Assembly: GCA_035578175.1 (NCBI GenBank)
Contig: JAQMRL010000004.1
Coordinates: 75,989,901-76,053,900 of the forward strand
DNA length: 64,000 nt
Source: Catonia carolina
Lineage: Eukaryota; Arthropoda; Insecta; Hemiptera; Achilidae
Direction: 5' to 3'
In this document: positions 22,393 through 34,382 of the stretch, in pieces
Position numbering within the stretch: the first letter of the stretch is position 1
Layout of the letters: every line of letters begins with the position of its first letter
Notes under the pieces: model-generated
Told to the model about the DNA's origin: nothing
Databases searched by the model: none
The model's input: the letters and a program-made list of their open reading frames with translations, nothing else
Made by a program: the position numbers and the translations under genes

Positions 22393-23331
22393 TACGAGGT
22401 GTGGCTATTAAATAAAGAGACTGACGTTGTAAAAAATGTTATTTTTATTTTATACATAAACACTTATTGTCACCTTCAATATACACTCCTTCTCAATCCC
22501 TACAACGCTCCATGCAAATATACCATTGTTGGAAACGGTGCTGGAAGTCATCTTCTGTCAGCCCCTTCAGGACACGTGCCGCTTTCTCTTTTACAGCTTC
22601 CACAGACTCAAATCTTGTCCCTTTTTAATGCAGATTTCACCTTAGGGAACAGGTAGAAGATAATAACATGTGATGAAAATGTAATCTTTTTACTTATGAT
22701 CCGGAAACAAAACGCCAATACATGCACTGGAAGAGCCGAACTTCACCGGGAGCCAATAAGCTCGAATGAGCAAGTCAAAATTTAAAGCAATGATGATTGT
22801 TTTTCTTTTGATATCCATGGGATTGTGTCCCTTCACTGGGTTCCTGAAGGTGAAACAATTTATCAATATTACTACCTTGAGGTACTTTCTAAACTATGAC
22901 AAAGGGTAATGAAAAAACACTCCGAAATGTGGAACGACAAATCATGGGTTCTCCACCAAGACAATGCGCCAGCTCATTCCGCGTTATTTGTCAAGAGGTT
23001 CCTAGCCAAGTACAGCATCTCAATGTTAGAACATCCACCTTATTCACCAGATCTTGGACCATGTGACTTCTACCTGTTCCCTAAGGTGAAATCTGCATTA
23101 AAAGGGACAATAATTCAGTGTGTGGAAGCTGTAAGAGAGAAAGCGGCACGTGTCCTGAAGGAGGTGACAGAGGATGACTTCCAGCACTGTTTCCAACAAT
23201 AGAAAATTCTCATGGAGCGTTGTAGGGATAGAGAAGGAGTGTATATTGAAGGTGACAATAAGTGTTTATGTATAAAACAAAATTAAATTTTTTACAACGT
23301 CTGTCTCGTTATTTAATAACCACACCTCGTA
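22393..23331 (+). mobile_element. mariner remnant with an inverted second 3' end
   Basis: Both ends are TACGAGGTGTGG followed by a TATTAAATAA block, inverted relative to each other and flanked by TA. The left 260 bp (22393 to about 22655) are an inverted copy of the right end, including coding sequence for the transposase C-terminus, so the 5' half of the original mariner has been replaced by a second 3' end. Only the catalytic and C-terminal coding part remains in the middle. Probably an aberrant transposition or gene-conversion product. Confidence 0.82.
22661..23202 (+). pseudogene. mariner transposase, catalytic-domain fragment
   Basis: After several frame changes (22661-22908) the sequence encodes YDPETKRQYMHWKSRTSPGA and DIHGIVSLHWVPEGETIYQY, then an open part from 22909 with HQDNAPAHSALF and YSPDLGPCDFYLFP. 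The last two catalytic Asp residues (in HQDN and PCDF) are separated by 34 residues, the D,D34D signature of mariner. The N-terminal HTH part and first Asp context are missing or scrambled. The natural stop follows HCFQQ. Inactive. Confidence 0.88.
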
Positions 23332-23581
23332 CAAGATATTTTTATTTGGAACTATAAAAAATTAACAAAAAGCAAATTTGATAAAAAAAAGGAATACTAC
23401 TGTACAACACAATTTTCTTCTGGTCTAACAACGTATTTTACAGAAAACAACGTAAGTTAATATTGTATTCTAATTTATTTCAGAAACACCATAAGTCTGA
23501 ATTTTCAATTTTTTTTAAACAAGTGGCTTTTAAAAGACAAAAGTATATTTTATATTAAAGGGGACAGCCCTCTGTACAATT

Positions 23582-23977
23582 TGTTGTTGTTTAGGTCATC
23601 AGCCAAAAAGCTGGTTTGAACCTGTAGAGGTTTTACTAAGTAAAATGCGGAGTGAGGTGGTTTACCATTGCCTTCCTCACTGAATGGAAAAGTATGCTTA
23701 TCAGCGTGCCGGGCTCTCTGAAAAGCACATACTTTCCACTCAGTAAATGATACCTTCACTTCATTCACCACAGAGTCCGGCTGTATAATGAAATTCATTA
23801 CTTTCAGAGGAGATAACTCTGATTAGTGTCTTTTACACATCTACCTCTTCTGTTCTTAAATGATTCAGTCATTTCATTGGCTGACCATGTGATAAGAAAC
23901 AGAACTATTTATTTTAGCCCTGTAACGAACAGATTGAGAGTAATTAATTTGACTCTCCATCTGTCTGTTATGGGCAG
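23582..23977 (-). mobile_element. SINE E copy, full length
   Basis: Tail (TTGTTGTTGTTTAGG as read on plus) at the left, GTCTGTTATGGGCAG at the right. Flanks CTGTACAATT and CTGTATAATT suggest a 10-bp target duplication with one change. Confidence 0.83.
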
Positions 23978-25175
23978 AAACTGTATAATTATAAAGTGTT
24001 AAATATAAACTGTTAAATATAAATAGTATAAATATAAACTGTTATGTAGAAACTGAACAATTTATATTTTAATATTTTTTAAATTGAACATAATAAATTA
24101 CAAATTTTTAATCTATTTAGAAGTTAGTTTTTTGACTTATGGGCTTTCTGAAATGACCGATTCAAATACGATAGAGTAAAATTTATTAGAAGTATCGAAT
24201 AAACGAATAAGGGATTATCAGAATTCAACTGTATTTAGAAAAGTAATTTAAAATAATGAATATGTAAATTAAAAAAAAATTAATTACCCATAATTCATTA
24301 TTAATGAAAAATAAATATTTGTCTAAATGGAAAAAGCGGGATTTGTATTAATAGGCCATTCACTTAGCTTTGGACCATTCATATTGGCAAAGTATTTAAA
24401 AAGAGTGGGGGAATACGAAATGGAATAGTGGGGGAAAATTGATGACACTTTAAAAAGATGAAGAATGTTTCGTTTACAATTATCATATTAAAAAAAAATA
24501 TATAAAAACAATTATAAGATTAAAGAGCAGGTTTAAAATTCGGTTAAAATTTAATGTATGTATGTTATTTTCTATACATGTATGACATGCATTAGTGTTA
24601 CTGCAAATCTCTCACCTTCAGAAGGACGTATTGTAAAACGCATGCGCCGTAATCCTATTGATCAGCTATTCTGCACGGTATTTTCTACCCTCTCTGACCA
24701 TCCCCACCCCTTAAAACATCAAATTTCTAGTGCCAGCGTTCTCCACACCACCAGCTACCTCGTGCTGCACCTCTCCCACACACCACCACGACCCTGTTAC
24801 TACTTCCCGCTCTACATACCACCTCCTTTGAGTCCTCGACTTAGAAACCTGATTTGTAAATCGTTCTCCCATGTTTTATAATGTAAAATGTTATTTTTCT
24901 TTCTCTTTTTCTCTCTCTCTCTCTCACATCCTTTCTCTCGTTTCAAATATGTACCTCCATATTTACCGGACTGAATTTTTATCTTGTTTCACTAGGATTC
25001 AACATGTCAATGACCTTTGTCACTTACAAATCATCATCTTGTAAATACAAAAGAGTATCAGTGACATTGGTGAAGATAAACAATTTCTTCGGGGTGTCGG
25101 TTTTGACGTAATGTAACTAATAATAATACCTCTATTCCCTCAAAGTGTTTAAAAAAATTAAAACCTTTCATTTTT
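23978..25175. other. Unassigned sequence
   Basis: 24600-24870 is C-rich and gives a 107-residue open frame without recognisable features. 24900-24925 is a (CT)n run. No repeat partner seen. Confidence 0.4.
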
Positions 25176-26098
25176 ACTTTCTCTTGCCTATATGATTATA
25201 TAGGAAGGAAAGTATTGTTTTCATGTCGATTTTAAGAAATCGAGTTTTCACCGGATCTACACGTTTACAGACCTTCTGAACCCAAAAAACATGTTTTTAG
25301 CGATTGGTCTGTGTGTGTGTATACAAAATATCTCACGAACGGAACATTGTACGAACTTGAAACTTGAAAATTAAGTTACATACAACTACCGGACACGACA
25401 CGAACATTTTCATCAAAATCGGTCAACCGGAAGTAGTAGTTTATTCGAGTCATTTTTCATTTTTTGCGATTTTCTCAAAAACTGGTCCTACGTTTTTTTT
25501 AAAAATCGCCACATTTACTAACTTTTTTATGCTCTACAAGTTAGGGTAGGCGCCATGTTTGCTAAAATTCTTGGTTAGGCTGTTTTCACGTAAAAAAATT
25601 GTTTTTTATAAGATTACGGCTTTAATATGGATTTTAGCACACAAATTTTTATAATAAAAAATGTAGAGAATTTAAATTCTACAACTTTTATTTCAAACAT
25701 TTTTTTGTATAACGCTTAGTTAAGTGGTAATTAGCGATTTTCTATTTTTTTTCTCACGAAAACGTGTGAAAAATCGATTTTTTTAATATTTCGGCCTTAG
25801 TACGAATTTTATGACAAAAGTGTAGGTTATAATAAATATAGAAAATTGAAAGATCTACAACTTTTATTTAGAGCATTTTTCTCTACAGAGCCTAGTTTAG
25901 CGTGAAAGAGTGAATTTCCGTATTTTTAAGCCAAACTGAGGTTGATTTTCATTTTGCGTCTTTCACTCATGATTAAAATTAGGTTATGTTTATTGAGGTC
26001 AGTTTTTTGTTTATTTGTAATGTTTTATTACTAATTTTAGGTTTATTGTTAATAATTTGCACTGGCAAGAGAAAGTTGTGTGAGTGTTTCACACCAGA
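25176..26098 (+). mobile_element. HINE copy, complete
   Basis: ACTTTCTCTTGCC at 25176 to CACACCAGA at 26098. The internal (TG)n is very short (about 25310-25320), which shows the microsatellite is not required for spread. Confidence 0.9.
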
Positions 26099-26804
26099 TT
26101 TTTTTCTAATATTTTCTATTAATCGTTATTTTCCTTGAACAATTCTACTCGACCTCGTAACCCATTTTGTTCGTCTACTAAAAAATAACAAAAAATAAAC
26201 ATTATTGTTTTGTAAAAGTCAGTGTTTTTTTTTTTATAAAACATGTCTCGCAAAAATAAACAAACTGTACTACTTTGATGTGCATGGATGTATTTTTATA
26301 CATTAATATTCTACGTTGGGGTAACCCAAGGGATCTATTTTTGTCTTCTGCTTTACATATTTTACACGTCTTACCTAGTGTCTCTATTCGCACTTACAAA
26401 ATGTCTTATACATTCGTAAGTTGATAGGAAAACAATGTTTTTAGATATTCGGATATTGTTGAAGTATTTTACTACATTTGTATTTATATCATTTTTATCT
26501 AACGTATCATCTGCAAGTTCACGTTGGAAAATATCGGACTTGTATTATTTTCTACATTTTTAAGTTTTCAATTTAAAAGTTCACATCTATCTAGCGAACG
26601 ACCAACACGCCATTAGACTTTTTTCTGTGGATTTGGATGAAGTAAATTATTTATTTATTTATTCGCACGGGTCCACTATGCTAGTTATATTGATATGTAT
26701 TCATTTATTTGATCCCTTAAAAATGATAAGTTAAAGGTCTTCTATAATAGTTTGTACCCTAAATATTAATTTTAGTAAGCTGAAGGGATTTTTTTTGTAG
26801 AATA
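26099..26804. other. Unassigned sequence
   Basis: A 63-residue minus-strand frame (26202-26393) contains a CKIC pair but no recognisable family. Confidence 0.35.
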
Positions 26805-27112
26805 TGTTGTTTAGGTCAACACCCAAAGGACTGGTTTGAACCTCTAATGGTTTACTAAGTAAAACGAGGAGTGAGGTGGTTTACCATGTCTTCCTCACCG
26901 AGTACAAACGTAGCCTAAGATTATCAGCATGCCAGGCTCTCCGAAAATCATCTACTTTGCATCCTGCAAATGACACCTTCACTTTATTCACCACAGGGTC
27001 TGGCTGTATAGTGAAATTCATTACTCTCAGAGAAGATAACTGTGACTAGTGTCTTTTTTACACCTCTACCTCTTCTGTTCTTAAAACGTTCAGTCATATA
27101 ATTTGCTGACCA
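26805..27112 (-). mobile_element. SINE E copy, 5' truncated
   Basis: Starts TGTTGTTTAGGTCAACACCC and ends in the ATAATTTGCTGACCA segment. The outer 80 bp or so of the 5' end are missing. Confidence 0.75.
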
Positions 27113-27607
27113 CTGTATCGCACATAATTAGTCATTAATTAACTTATGTTGCTGATAAATAAATGTATTTTATATTAGCAAAGGAAATAGTTTATTTTAA
27201 ACATCCGTTAAATGTAAGATTCGTTATAAAAATAAAGAGAACAATCAATTTAATGTAACCGCTAGCTCATAAATATACGTATATTAATATTCCCGACATA
27301 ATAGTGATACATTTTTATGTATGTTTGTGTCGGCAAAAATTTAGTAAATGTTTATGTGGGGAGAAGTTCGTTACTTGTCTCAATAACCTATTAAAAGTAA
27401 AATTAATGTGTCGATGTTTAAGTAAGCAATCACTAACACCATAATATTAATTTGTATTGTGTGTAGTAATTGCTTACACGTGTCTTGTAATTTTTAACGG
27501 AAAATAAGACCTTCGAAACTTAAAGGAAGGGTTCTCATTGGTCCGACGTCATACTTAGAGGGGATTGTACCGAGTTTATATATAGAAGGCAATTGTAATT
27601 TTTCGAG
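27113..27607. other. Unassigned AT-rich sequence
   Basis: Nothing recognised. Confidence 0.4.
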
Positions 27608-27935
27608 GAGTTCATTGATTTCAATAGAGAAGAGTTCATCGTTAATTTTAACAAGTAGATAATGGCTTGAGTTAAGGAGTTCACTAATTTCATGGATCAG
27701 AGTTCACTAATTTCAATGGATCAGAGTTTATTAATTTCAATAGATGGGAGTTCATCGTTAATTTTAACAAGTACATAATGGCTTGAGTTAAGGAGTTTAT
27801 TAATTTCAATAGAGAGGAGTTCATCGCTAATTTTAACAAGTAGATAATGGCTTGAGTTAAGGAGTTCACTAATTTCAATGGATCGGAGTTCACTAATTTC
27901 AATGGATCAGAGTTCGTCGTTAATCTTAATAGTTT
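27608..27935. repeat. Composite minisatellite
   Basis: Built from two related units: a short one of about 22 bp (GAGTTCACTAATTTCAATGG) and a longer one of about 67 bp (GAGTTCATCGTTAATTTTAA ... GGCTTGAGTTAAG). The order long-short-short-short-long-short-long-short-short shows higher-order amplification. It makes a repetitive open frame on the minus strand that is not taken as a gene. Confidence 0.85.
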
Positions 27936-28374
27936 GATAGTTTGGCGTGAAGTGAAACAGTTTTTGAATCATTATTTTTTTATTATTTATTTTAAAGTTA
28001 ATTAAAGTCGGTATGTTAATAATTTATATTGTGAGCTGCGGGGAACATCAATGTTACATCAGGTTTTTATAGAATAATCATATAAAGTTTGAATTGTTAA
28101 TATTTTTCTATCTTGTCCTTATCATTTTTTAAGTAATTAAAACATTTATGTATCGTAAAAATAATATGTTATTTTTATTTTTATTCTACATTGCATGAAT
28201 GTTTCCATTCCTTTCAATTATTCGACCGAAGTCACGTCTTTGGAACAGTATTGTTTTCTTAAGTTTTAATTTTGTTTTTAATTGTTTGTTACCATACAGA
28301 TTTTATAATGGTACACCACGTGATAAGAAACAGAACTATGCTAGTTATGCTAGTTATGCTAGTTTAATTCGGGT
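27936..28374. other. Unassigned sequence
   Basis: Contains a 22-bp match to the SINE E interior (GTGATAAGAAACAGAACTAT, near 28320) followed by three GCTAGTTAT units. Otherwise nothing recognised. Confidence 0.35.
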
Positions 28375-28540
28375 TGTACTCGTTGAAATCGGTAAAAAAT
28401 GTGTTATTTCTAAGATTGTGGCGTTAGCATTTTACGACTAAAGTATCAAAGCTGACGTTGTAGAAAATTGAAAAACATACAACTTTTATTCCAAACATCT
28501 TTTCCTACAGAGCTTAGTTTCAGTAATTTTCCGTATTTTT
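28375..28540 (+). repeat. Fragment of a diverged HINE subfamily (B)
   Basis: About 165 bp that match 63062-63224 closely, ending in TTTTCCGTATTTTT where a HINE begins in both places. See the HINE at 28541 and 63225. Confidence 0.8.
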
Positions 28541-29495
28541 ACTTTCTCTTGCCTATAGCCTATGAATATATAGGAAGGAAAGTATTGTTTTCATGTCAAT
28601 TTTTTCGAAATCGAGTTTTCACCGGATCTACACGTTTTCAGGCCCCTGAACCCAAAAAACATGTTTTTACCGATTGGTCTGTGTGTGTGTATCTTGTCTG
28701 TGTGTGTGTGTGTGTGAACAGAATATCTCAAGAACGGAACATCGTACAAACTTGAAACTTGAAACTTAAGTTAGACACCACTACCGGACCCCCGACACGA
28801 ACATTTTCATCAAAATCGGTCAACCGGAAGTAGTAGTTTATTCGTGTAATTTTTCACTTTTTTGCGATTTTCTCAAAAACTGGTCCTACGATTTTTTTAA
28901 AAATCGCCTGGTTTACTAAATATTTTATGCTCTACAATATAGGGTAGGCGCAATGTTTGCTGAAATTCTTGGTGAGGCTGTTTTCACGTAAAAAAATTGT
29001 TTTTTTTTTAAGATTGCGGCTTTATTATGCATTTTAGCGCAAATACGTATATAATAAAAGTTGTAGAGAATTTAATATCCTACAACTTTATTTCAAACAT
29101 TTTTTTTGTACAACACTTAGTTTAGCGGTAATTAGCAATTTTCTATTTTTTCTCACGAAAAGTGTGAAAAATCGATTTTTTTACGATTTCGGCCTTATTA
29201 TGCATTTTACGACAAAAGTGTATATAATCAAAATTAGAGGAAATTAAAAGATTTACAACTTTTTTTAGAGCATTTTTCTTTACAAAGCCTAGTTTAGCGT
29301 GAAAGAGTGATTTTCCGTATTTTTAAGCCAAACTGAGGTCGATTTTCATTTTGCATTATTCACTCATGGTTAAAATTAGGTTATGTTTATTGAGGTTAGT
29401 TTTTTGTTTATTTCTAATGTTTTATTACTAATGTTAGGTTTATTGTTAATTATTTTCATTGGCAAGAGAAAGTTGTGTGAGTGCTACACACCAGA
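28541..29495 (+). mobile_element. HINE copy, complete, joined to a subfamily B fragment
   Basis: ACTTTCTCTTGCC at 28541, hairpin (loop changed: GTGTGAGTGCTACACACCAG) ending at 29495. Its left junction is identical to that at 63225, and both carry the variant CTTGCCTATAGCCTATGAAT. Confidence 0.9.
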
Positions 29496-29901
29496 TTTTT
29501 TTTTTGGCTACAATAAGTTAAAAATATCTGTATATGAAAATGTTTTATCAGAAAATGAAATGTCAAGTGAACTTTTGTGGTGAACTACTCGTAAGTTGTT
29601 TAGGGATTGGTACCACTGCATTTTTGTGCTAGATTTTGTATTGAAAACCTGAATCGTTTAATATTTATGATACGGTTGTATTTGATTATTGAAAATGCAA
29701 TACAGTCTTATCTATCCCCTTGTCATAGCAACAATATTCTTCAAGTTTCTGTAACATATCTACTCGAATTTTAAATACAAACAACGATATTCAATGGTGT
29801 GTAAAACTGATTCATTTTATATTCAGGAATTTAAAAAATTATATTATCATACTTTTATAATATACAGAGTAGCGAAAAGTCACTTACACTGTTAAAAAAA
29901 A
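29496..29901. other. Unassigned sequence
   Basis: Nothing recognised. Confidence 0.4.
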
Positions 29902-31230
29902 TCTGGTGTGAAACACTCACACGACTTTCTCTGCTGATGTTAATAATAAAATATATAACCTAACATTAGTAAAAAAACATTAGAAATAAACAAAAAACTA
30001 ACCTCAAAAAATGTAACCTAATTTTAATCATGAGTGAATGATTCAAAATGAAAACCAACCTTAGTTTGGCTTAATAATACAGAAAATTATAAAATAAAAG
30101 TTGCATATATTTTAATTTCCTATACATTTTAGTATATACACTTTTGTTGTTAAATGCATTTCAAGGCCGAAATCTTTAAAAAAATTCATTTCTTTACAGA
30201 TTTTAATAGAAAAAACCAGAAAAACACTAATTACTGATAAAATAAGCGTTAGACAAAGAAATATTTGAAGTAAAAGTTGTCGATTATTAAATTGTCTACA
30301 ACTTTTATTACATACACTTTTACGCTGAAATGCATATTAAGGCCGCAGTATTAAAAAATCCATTTTTCTGCGATTTGAAAAAAACGCCTTATTTACATTT
30401 TTTATGCTGTACAAGATAGGGTAGGCGCCATGTCTGCTGAAATTCTTGGGGAGGCTGTTCTCTCGTAGAAAAAAAACGGTTTTTAAGATTGCAGCTTTAA
30501 TATGCATTTTAGCACAAAAAGTACGTATATATAATAAAAGTTGTAGACAATTTAGAAATCTACAACTTTTATTTCAACAATTTATTTGTGTAACGCTTAG
30601 TTTAACGGTAATTAGTGCATTTCTGGTTTTTCTTTCATGAAAATCTGTAAAAAAATCGATCTTTTAAGATTTCGGCCGTAGTATCTACGTTACGACAAAA
30701 TGTACATAATCAAATTTATAGGAAATTAAAAGATTCAAAACTTAGTTAGCTTTTATTTGTTTTTGGGAACTGTACATTGTTGACAACTACCCAATTTGAT
30801 CGCTGCTTTTTGCTGTATTTTTTTTTGACGTGGATTAGACATGAGTTTGAACAGGGACCCCCCAGTAGAGTTTGTTCATGGATGGCTGTCAACTGGTCAC
30901 CATACAAAGCCGCTTGCCCAACCGGTGTTACTTAACAAATAATAGTGACTTTCTACCAGCTGACTGACTGGGCCGGCCCAAAGACCCGATTCAAAACTTT
31001 AAGAATTTTTCTCTGCAGAGTCTAGTTTAGCGTAAAAGACTAATTTTCCGTATTATTAAGCCAAACTAAAGTTGGTTATCATTTTGTATCATTTACTCGT
31101 AATTAAAATTAAGTTATGTTTATTGAGGTTAGTTTTCTTGTTTATTTCTAATGCTTTATTACTAATGTTAGGTTATATTGTTCATTATTTGAACTGGAAA
31201 GAGAAAGTCTTGTGAGTGTTTCACACCAGA
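29902..31230. mobile_element. Palindromic HINE derivative with two hairpin ends
   Basis: Left part (29902 to about 30385) is in minus orientation starting with the hairpin end TCTGGTGTGAAACACTCACA. Right part (about 30386 to 31230) is in plus orientation ending TGTGAGTGTTTCACACCAGA. Both outer ends are therefore the same 3' terminus, and no ACTTTC end exists. The sequence belongs to a diverged subfamily (C) with CTGTTCTCTCGTAG. A SINE D copy with target duplication lies inside the right arm. Confidence 0.8.
30744..30987 (-). mobile_element. SINE D copy with 12-bp target duplication
   Basis: Flanked by GATTCAAAACTT on both sides (30732-30743 and 30988-30999). 244 bp, read on the minus strand from GGGTCTTTGGGCCGG to AACAAATAAAAGCTAACT. 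On that strand an A-box-like CAGTCAGCTGGTAG and B-box-like TGTTCAAACTC are present, which suggests a tRNA-related pol III promoter. Variable-length duplication shows retrotransposition. Confidence 0.82.
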
Positions 31231-31375
31231 TTTTTAGTTTATTTAATAAAGAAGCATCAACATCTTGGTTATTAGCGAATAGTATGGGTTGGGGAACGGT
31301 GGGTTTGAATTTGCAATAATTTTTCAGACCCTAGTGGGAACCCTGGATCTCCGCTTTGAAGCGTTGAATGCTACA

Positions 31376-31833
31376 TCTCTCTTTTGAAACCTATATGGAC
31401 CTACGGGTTCCAAATTTACGGTTCAACCAAACCCTCTAACTTGCAACGAATTCAAGCATTCCGGTCAAAAATATTACGCCTTATAGCAAAAGCACCTCTT
31501 TACGTTAGCAACAAAACCTTACATACAGATTTGAAAACACCACTTGTACAAAATTCCATTGAATACCTATACAAACGCTTTTACGACAAGTCACACGAAC
31601 AAGAGAACACACTGGTGCGTTCACTTTCCACCTTCCATTTACCTGATAATCCCCCTAGACGCCTTAAAAGACGCTGGAGTAGAGACCTGCTAATTTGATA
31701 TACAAATTTCATTCTTGGGGAGGCATCAATGGGGGCCCTACTCCTCTTATGCCTATCACGTCATTTACATTATTATCATAATCATCACATTTGCTTGTTG
31801 TAAAATTTTGCAGTTGTAAATAAAGAATTAGAG
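31376..31833 (+). pseudogene. Jockey-like non-LTR reverse transcriptase, C-terminal end and 3' tail
   Basis: An open frame from about 31378 to 31698 gives LLKPIWTYGFQIYG, LQRIQAFRSKILRLI, APLYVSNKTLHTDLKTP and RRLKRRWSRDLL. This is the conserved C-terminal region after the polymerase domain in Jockey-clade elements. It is followed by about 135 bp of 3' untranslated sequence ending AAATAAAGAATTAG, at which a HINE was later inserted. The start is a 5' truncation point; catalytic motifs are absent. Confidence 0.85.
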
Positions 31834-31841
31834 AAAAAAAA

Positions 31842-32770
31842 TCTGGTGTGAAACACTCACACAACTTTCTCTTGTCAATGCAAATAATTAACAATATAGC
31901 CTTACCAAACATTAGTAATAAAACATTAGAAATAAACAAAAAAACTAACTTCAACAAACATAACTTAATTTTAATCATGAGTGATGACGCAAAATGAAAA
32001 TCTACCACAGTGTAGCTTAAAAATACGGATAATCACTCTTTCACGCTAAACTAGGCTCTGTAGAGAAAAATTCTTTTTATAATAGTTGTAGATCTTTTAA
32101 TTTTTTATAAATTTGATTATATACACTTTTGTCGTAAAATGTATACTAAGGCCGAAATCTTAAAAAAATGGGGGTTTCACTCGTTTTTGTGAGGAAAAGC
32201 AGAAAATCGCTAATTACCGTTATACAAAAAAATATTTCAAATAAAAGTTGTAGGATTTTAAATTCTCTACAACTTTTATTGTATACATCTTTTCGCTAAA
32301 ATGCGTAATAAAGCCGCAATCTTAAAAAAAAACAAATTTTTTACGTGAAAACAGCCTGACCAAGAATTTCAGCAAACATGGCGCCTACCCTATCTTGTAG
32401 AACATAAAAAATTAAGTAAATAAGGCGATTTAAAAAAAAATCGTACCAGTTTTTGAGGAAATCGCAAAAAAGTGAAAAATTACACGAATAAACTACAACT
32501 TCCGGTTGACCGATTTTGATGAAAATGTTCGTGTCCGGTCCGGTAGTGGTATGTAACTTAAGTTTCAAGTTTCAAGTTCGTATGATGCTCCGTTCTTGAG
32601 TATACACACACAGACACACACACACACACACACACAGACTAATCGCTAAAACATGTTTTTTTGGGTTCAGGGGGTCTGAAAACGTGTAGATCCGGTGAAA
32701 ACTCGATTTCGAAAAATCGACATGAAAACAATACTTTCCTTTTTGTATATTCATATAGGTGAGAGAAAGT
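31842..32770 (-). mobile_element. HINE copy, complete
   Basis: TCTGGTGTGAAACACTCACA at 31842 to GGTGAGAGAAAGT at 32770 (one change in the inverted repeat). CA tract at 32604-32636. Inserted just after the Jockey tail. Confidence 0.88.
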
Positions 32771-32776
32771 AAAAAA

Positions 32777-32808
32777 GAATGCTAACCACTGGGCCACGGA
32801 GGCGGCCA
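32777..32808 (-). mobile_element. Short tRNA-like SINE head fragment
   Basis: The minus strand reads TGGCCCAGTGGTTAGCATTC, an A-box-type tRNA head. No B box or body follows because the HINE end abuts it. Confidence 0.4.
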
Positions 32809-33599
32809 AAATATAAAATTGTTTTTATTCTTATAAATAAACCATATTTAATGATATAATTAGAAAAAGTTAGCAGTTAATCGTTAAAAGATTAACCTAT
32901 ATAGACCTATAGTGTGAAATACAGATAATGGGTAGGAGTGTTAGGAGATGATTGAAGTGCAATTGCTTCTGTGGTGAGAGGGTTAAATTGGTGTTGGTCA
33001 AATGTGACGTCATCACTTAGTTTAATGGAGCAGACATAGTTCAAGATATCACGTGACATTCAATGTCTGGATAGTCTCTCCTTCACCCTTCTCTCTTTAA
33101 TATATTTTCGTTGTCTTCCATTCTTTTATTTTATTCCCTGGATACATTTTTCACTTCTAGTTTTCTTGAATCTTTCAAATGTATTTATATTTTAGTAAAT
33201 TTAGTCTGATTCTAAAATTCTACACTGTTTCAGGGACTTGGGAACATAATAACTGATTTGTAAATTTCTGCTGCCATTATTGATCGTTAGGTTGCTAGAA
33301 TCCCATAGAAACGGAACTGTTCCGTTTTTCGCGGTCTGTACCCGCATCCTTCTCCTTGTATTTTTGGTTGTTATTCTTTCTTTCTTTTCCTCCTCCTCTT
33401 CTTCTTCGTCTTCTTCTTCTCCTCCTCCTTTCCGTTTTTCTCCTTCTCCCTCTTGTGGCTTCTTTCTCCTCGTAGTCTTCTTCTTCTTTTTCCTCTTCAC
33501 CTTCTTCTTCTTCTTCTACATGTTTTTCTTCTCCTTCTTCTTCTCCGTCCTCTCTCTTTAATATCATCATCATCATCATCATTTGTCAAGGATTAGGCT
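32809..33599. other. Unassigned sequence ending in a pyrimidine tract
   Basis: No gene supported. 33370-33560 is a CTT/CTC-rich strand-asymmetric tract and gives long chance frames on both strands (Glu/Lys/Arg-rich or Ser/Phe-rich). Confidence 0.5.
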
Positions 33600-33983
33600 C
33601 CATGGCCTGTTCCATCATCCGTCTCTTTTTAGGTCTTCCCAAGCCTCGCTTTCCTCCAGGTTTATATTTACAAGCTCGCAGAGGAAGTCTGTGAGCTGGC
33701 ATGCAAAGTAAATGGTTAGACCAGTTTCTTTTACTATATATTCTAACATTTCCAACAGTGACTGAACATTTAACATAACGCGGATAGCTTCGTTACGTAC
33801 TCTATCTAACCGGGTACAACAACCTTTGACGCCTCGCGAAAATCTCATTTCAGCAGCTTGGATACAAGATTCATTACTCTGTAATGACACCCATGTTTCA
33901 CTCCCATATGTTATGAGTGGTTTTCTCGTTTTCTTTAGTATTGTCCTGCGAATAGAACCGCAGACAGCGCTGAATTTTGCCAT
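33600..33983 (-). pseudogene. RTE-like non-LTR reverse transcriptase fragment
   Basis: The minus-strand frame reads MAKFSAVCGSIRRTILKKTR, then (after a deletion) LITYGSETWV, IQAAEMRFSRGVKGC and RLDRVRNEAIR, ending in SEAWEDLKRD. This order (SIRRT, TYGSE-W, AAEMRFLRGVKG) is typical of the C-terminal region of RTE-like endonuclease/reverse-transcriptase proteins. The stretch between KKTRK and LITYGSETW is shorter than usual. No catalytic domain. Confidence 0.82.
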
Positions 33984-34011
33984 TTTTTCACCACGTCATC
34001 ATCTTTGTTTT

Positions 34012-34195
34012 TTCTTCTCCTTCTTCTTCTCTGTCCTCTTCTTCTTTTTCTTCTAAATGTTTTTCTTCTCTTTCTCATTCCTCTTCTTCTTTTTCTTCTT
34101 TTTCCTCAACCTTTCTTCCTTTCTGTCTTATTCGTCCTCCTCCTCCTCCTCCTCCTTCTCCTCCTCTCCTTTTTCTTCTTCTTCTCCAGCTGTCT
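34012..34195. repeat. CTT/CTC-rich polypyrimidine tract
   Basis: Nearly pure pyrimidine on the plus strand, similar to 33370-33560. The two tracts flank the reverse transcriptase fragment, which hints at expansion of the same low-complexity sequence on both sides of an insertion. Potential triplex-forming DNA. Confidence 0.8.
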
Positions 34196-34382
34196 CCATC
34201 AACGAAACATCGAAATACTTCCTAGTATTCTTGAATCAGAATATTTTTCTTCTTGCAGGTTCTCGTATACCCTCCACTTTAACTTGGATAGCAGTCTGAA
34301 GAAGCTTGTACTTGTTCCCGTGTCTCATTATATACTCCATATCCATGTAGTACTTCAATTTTAATTTTTTAAGTATTTATTT

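Noticed and set aside
24558..24881. A 107-residue plus-strand frame as a gene
   Set aside because: Pro/Ser/His-rich chance composition from a C-rich patch; no splice or domain evidence.
33201..33582. Lys/Glu/Arg-rich and Ser/Phe-rich frames of about 95 residues
   Set aside because: Overlapping frames on both strands over a CTT/CTC tract; no gene-like structure.
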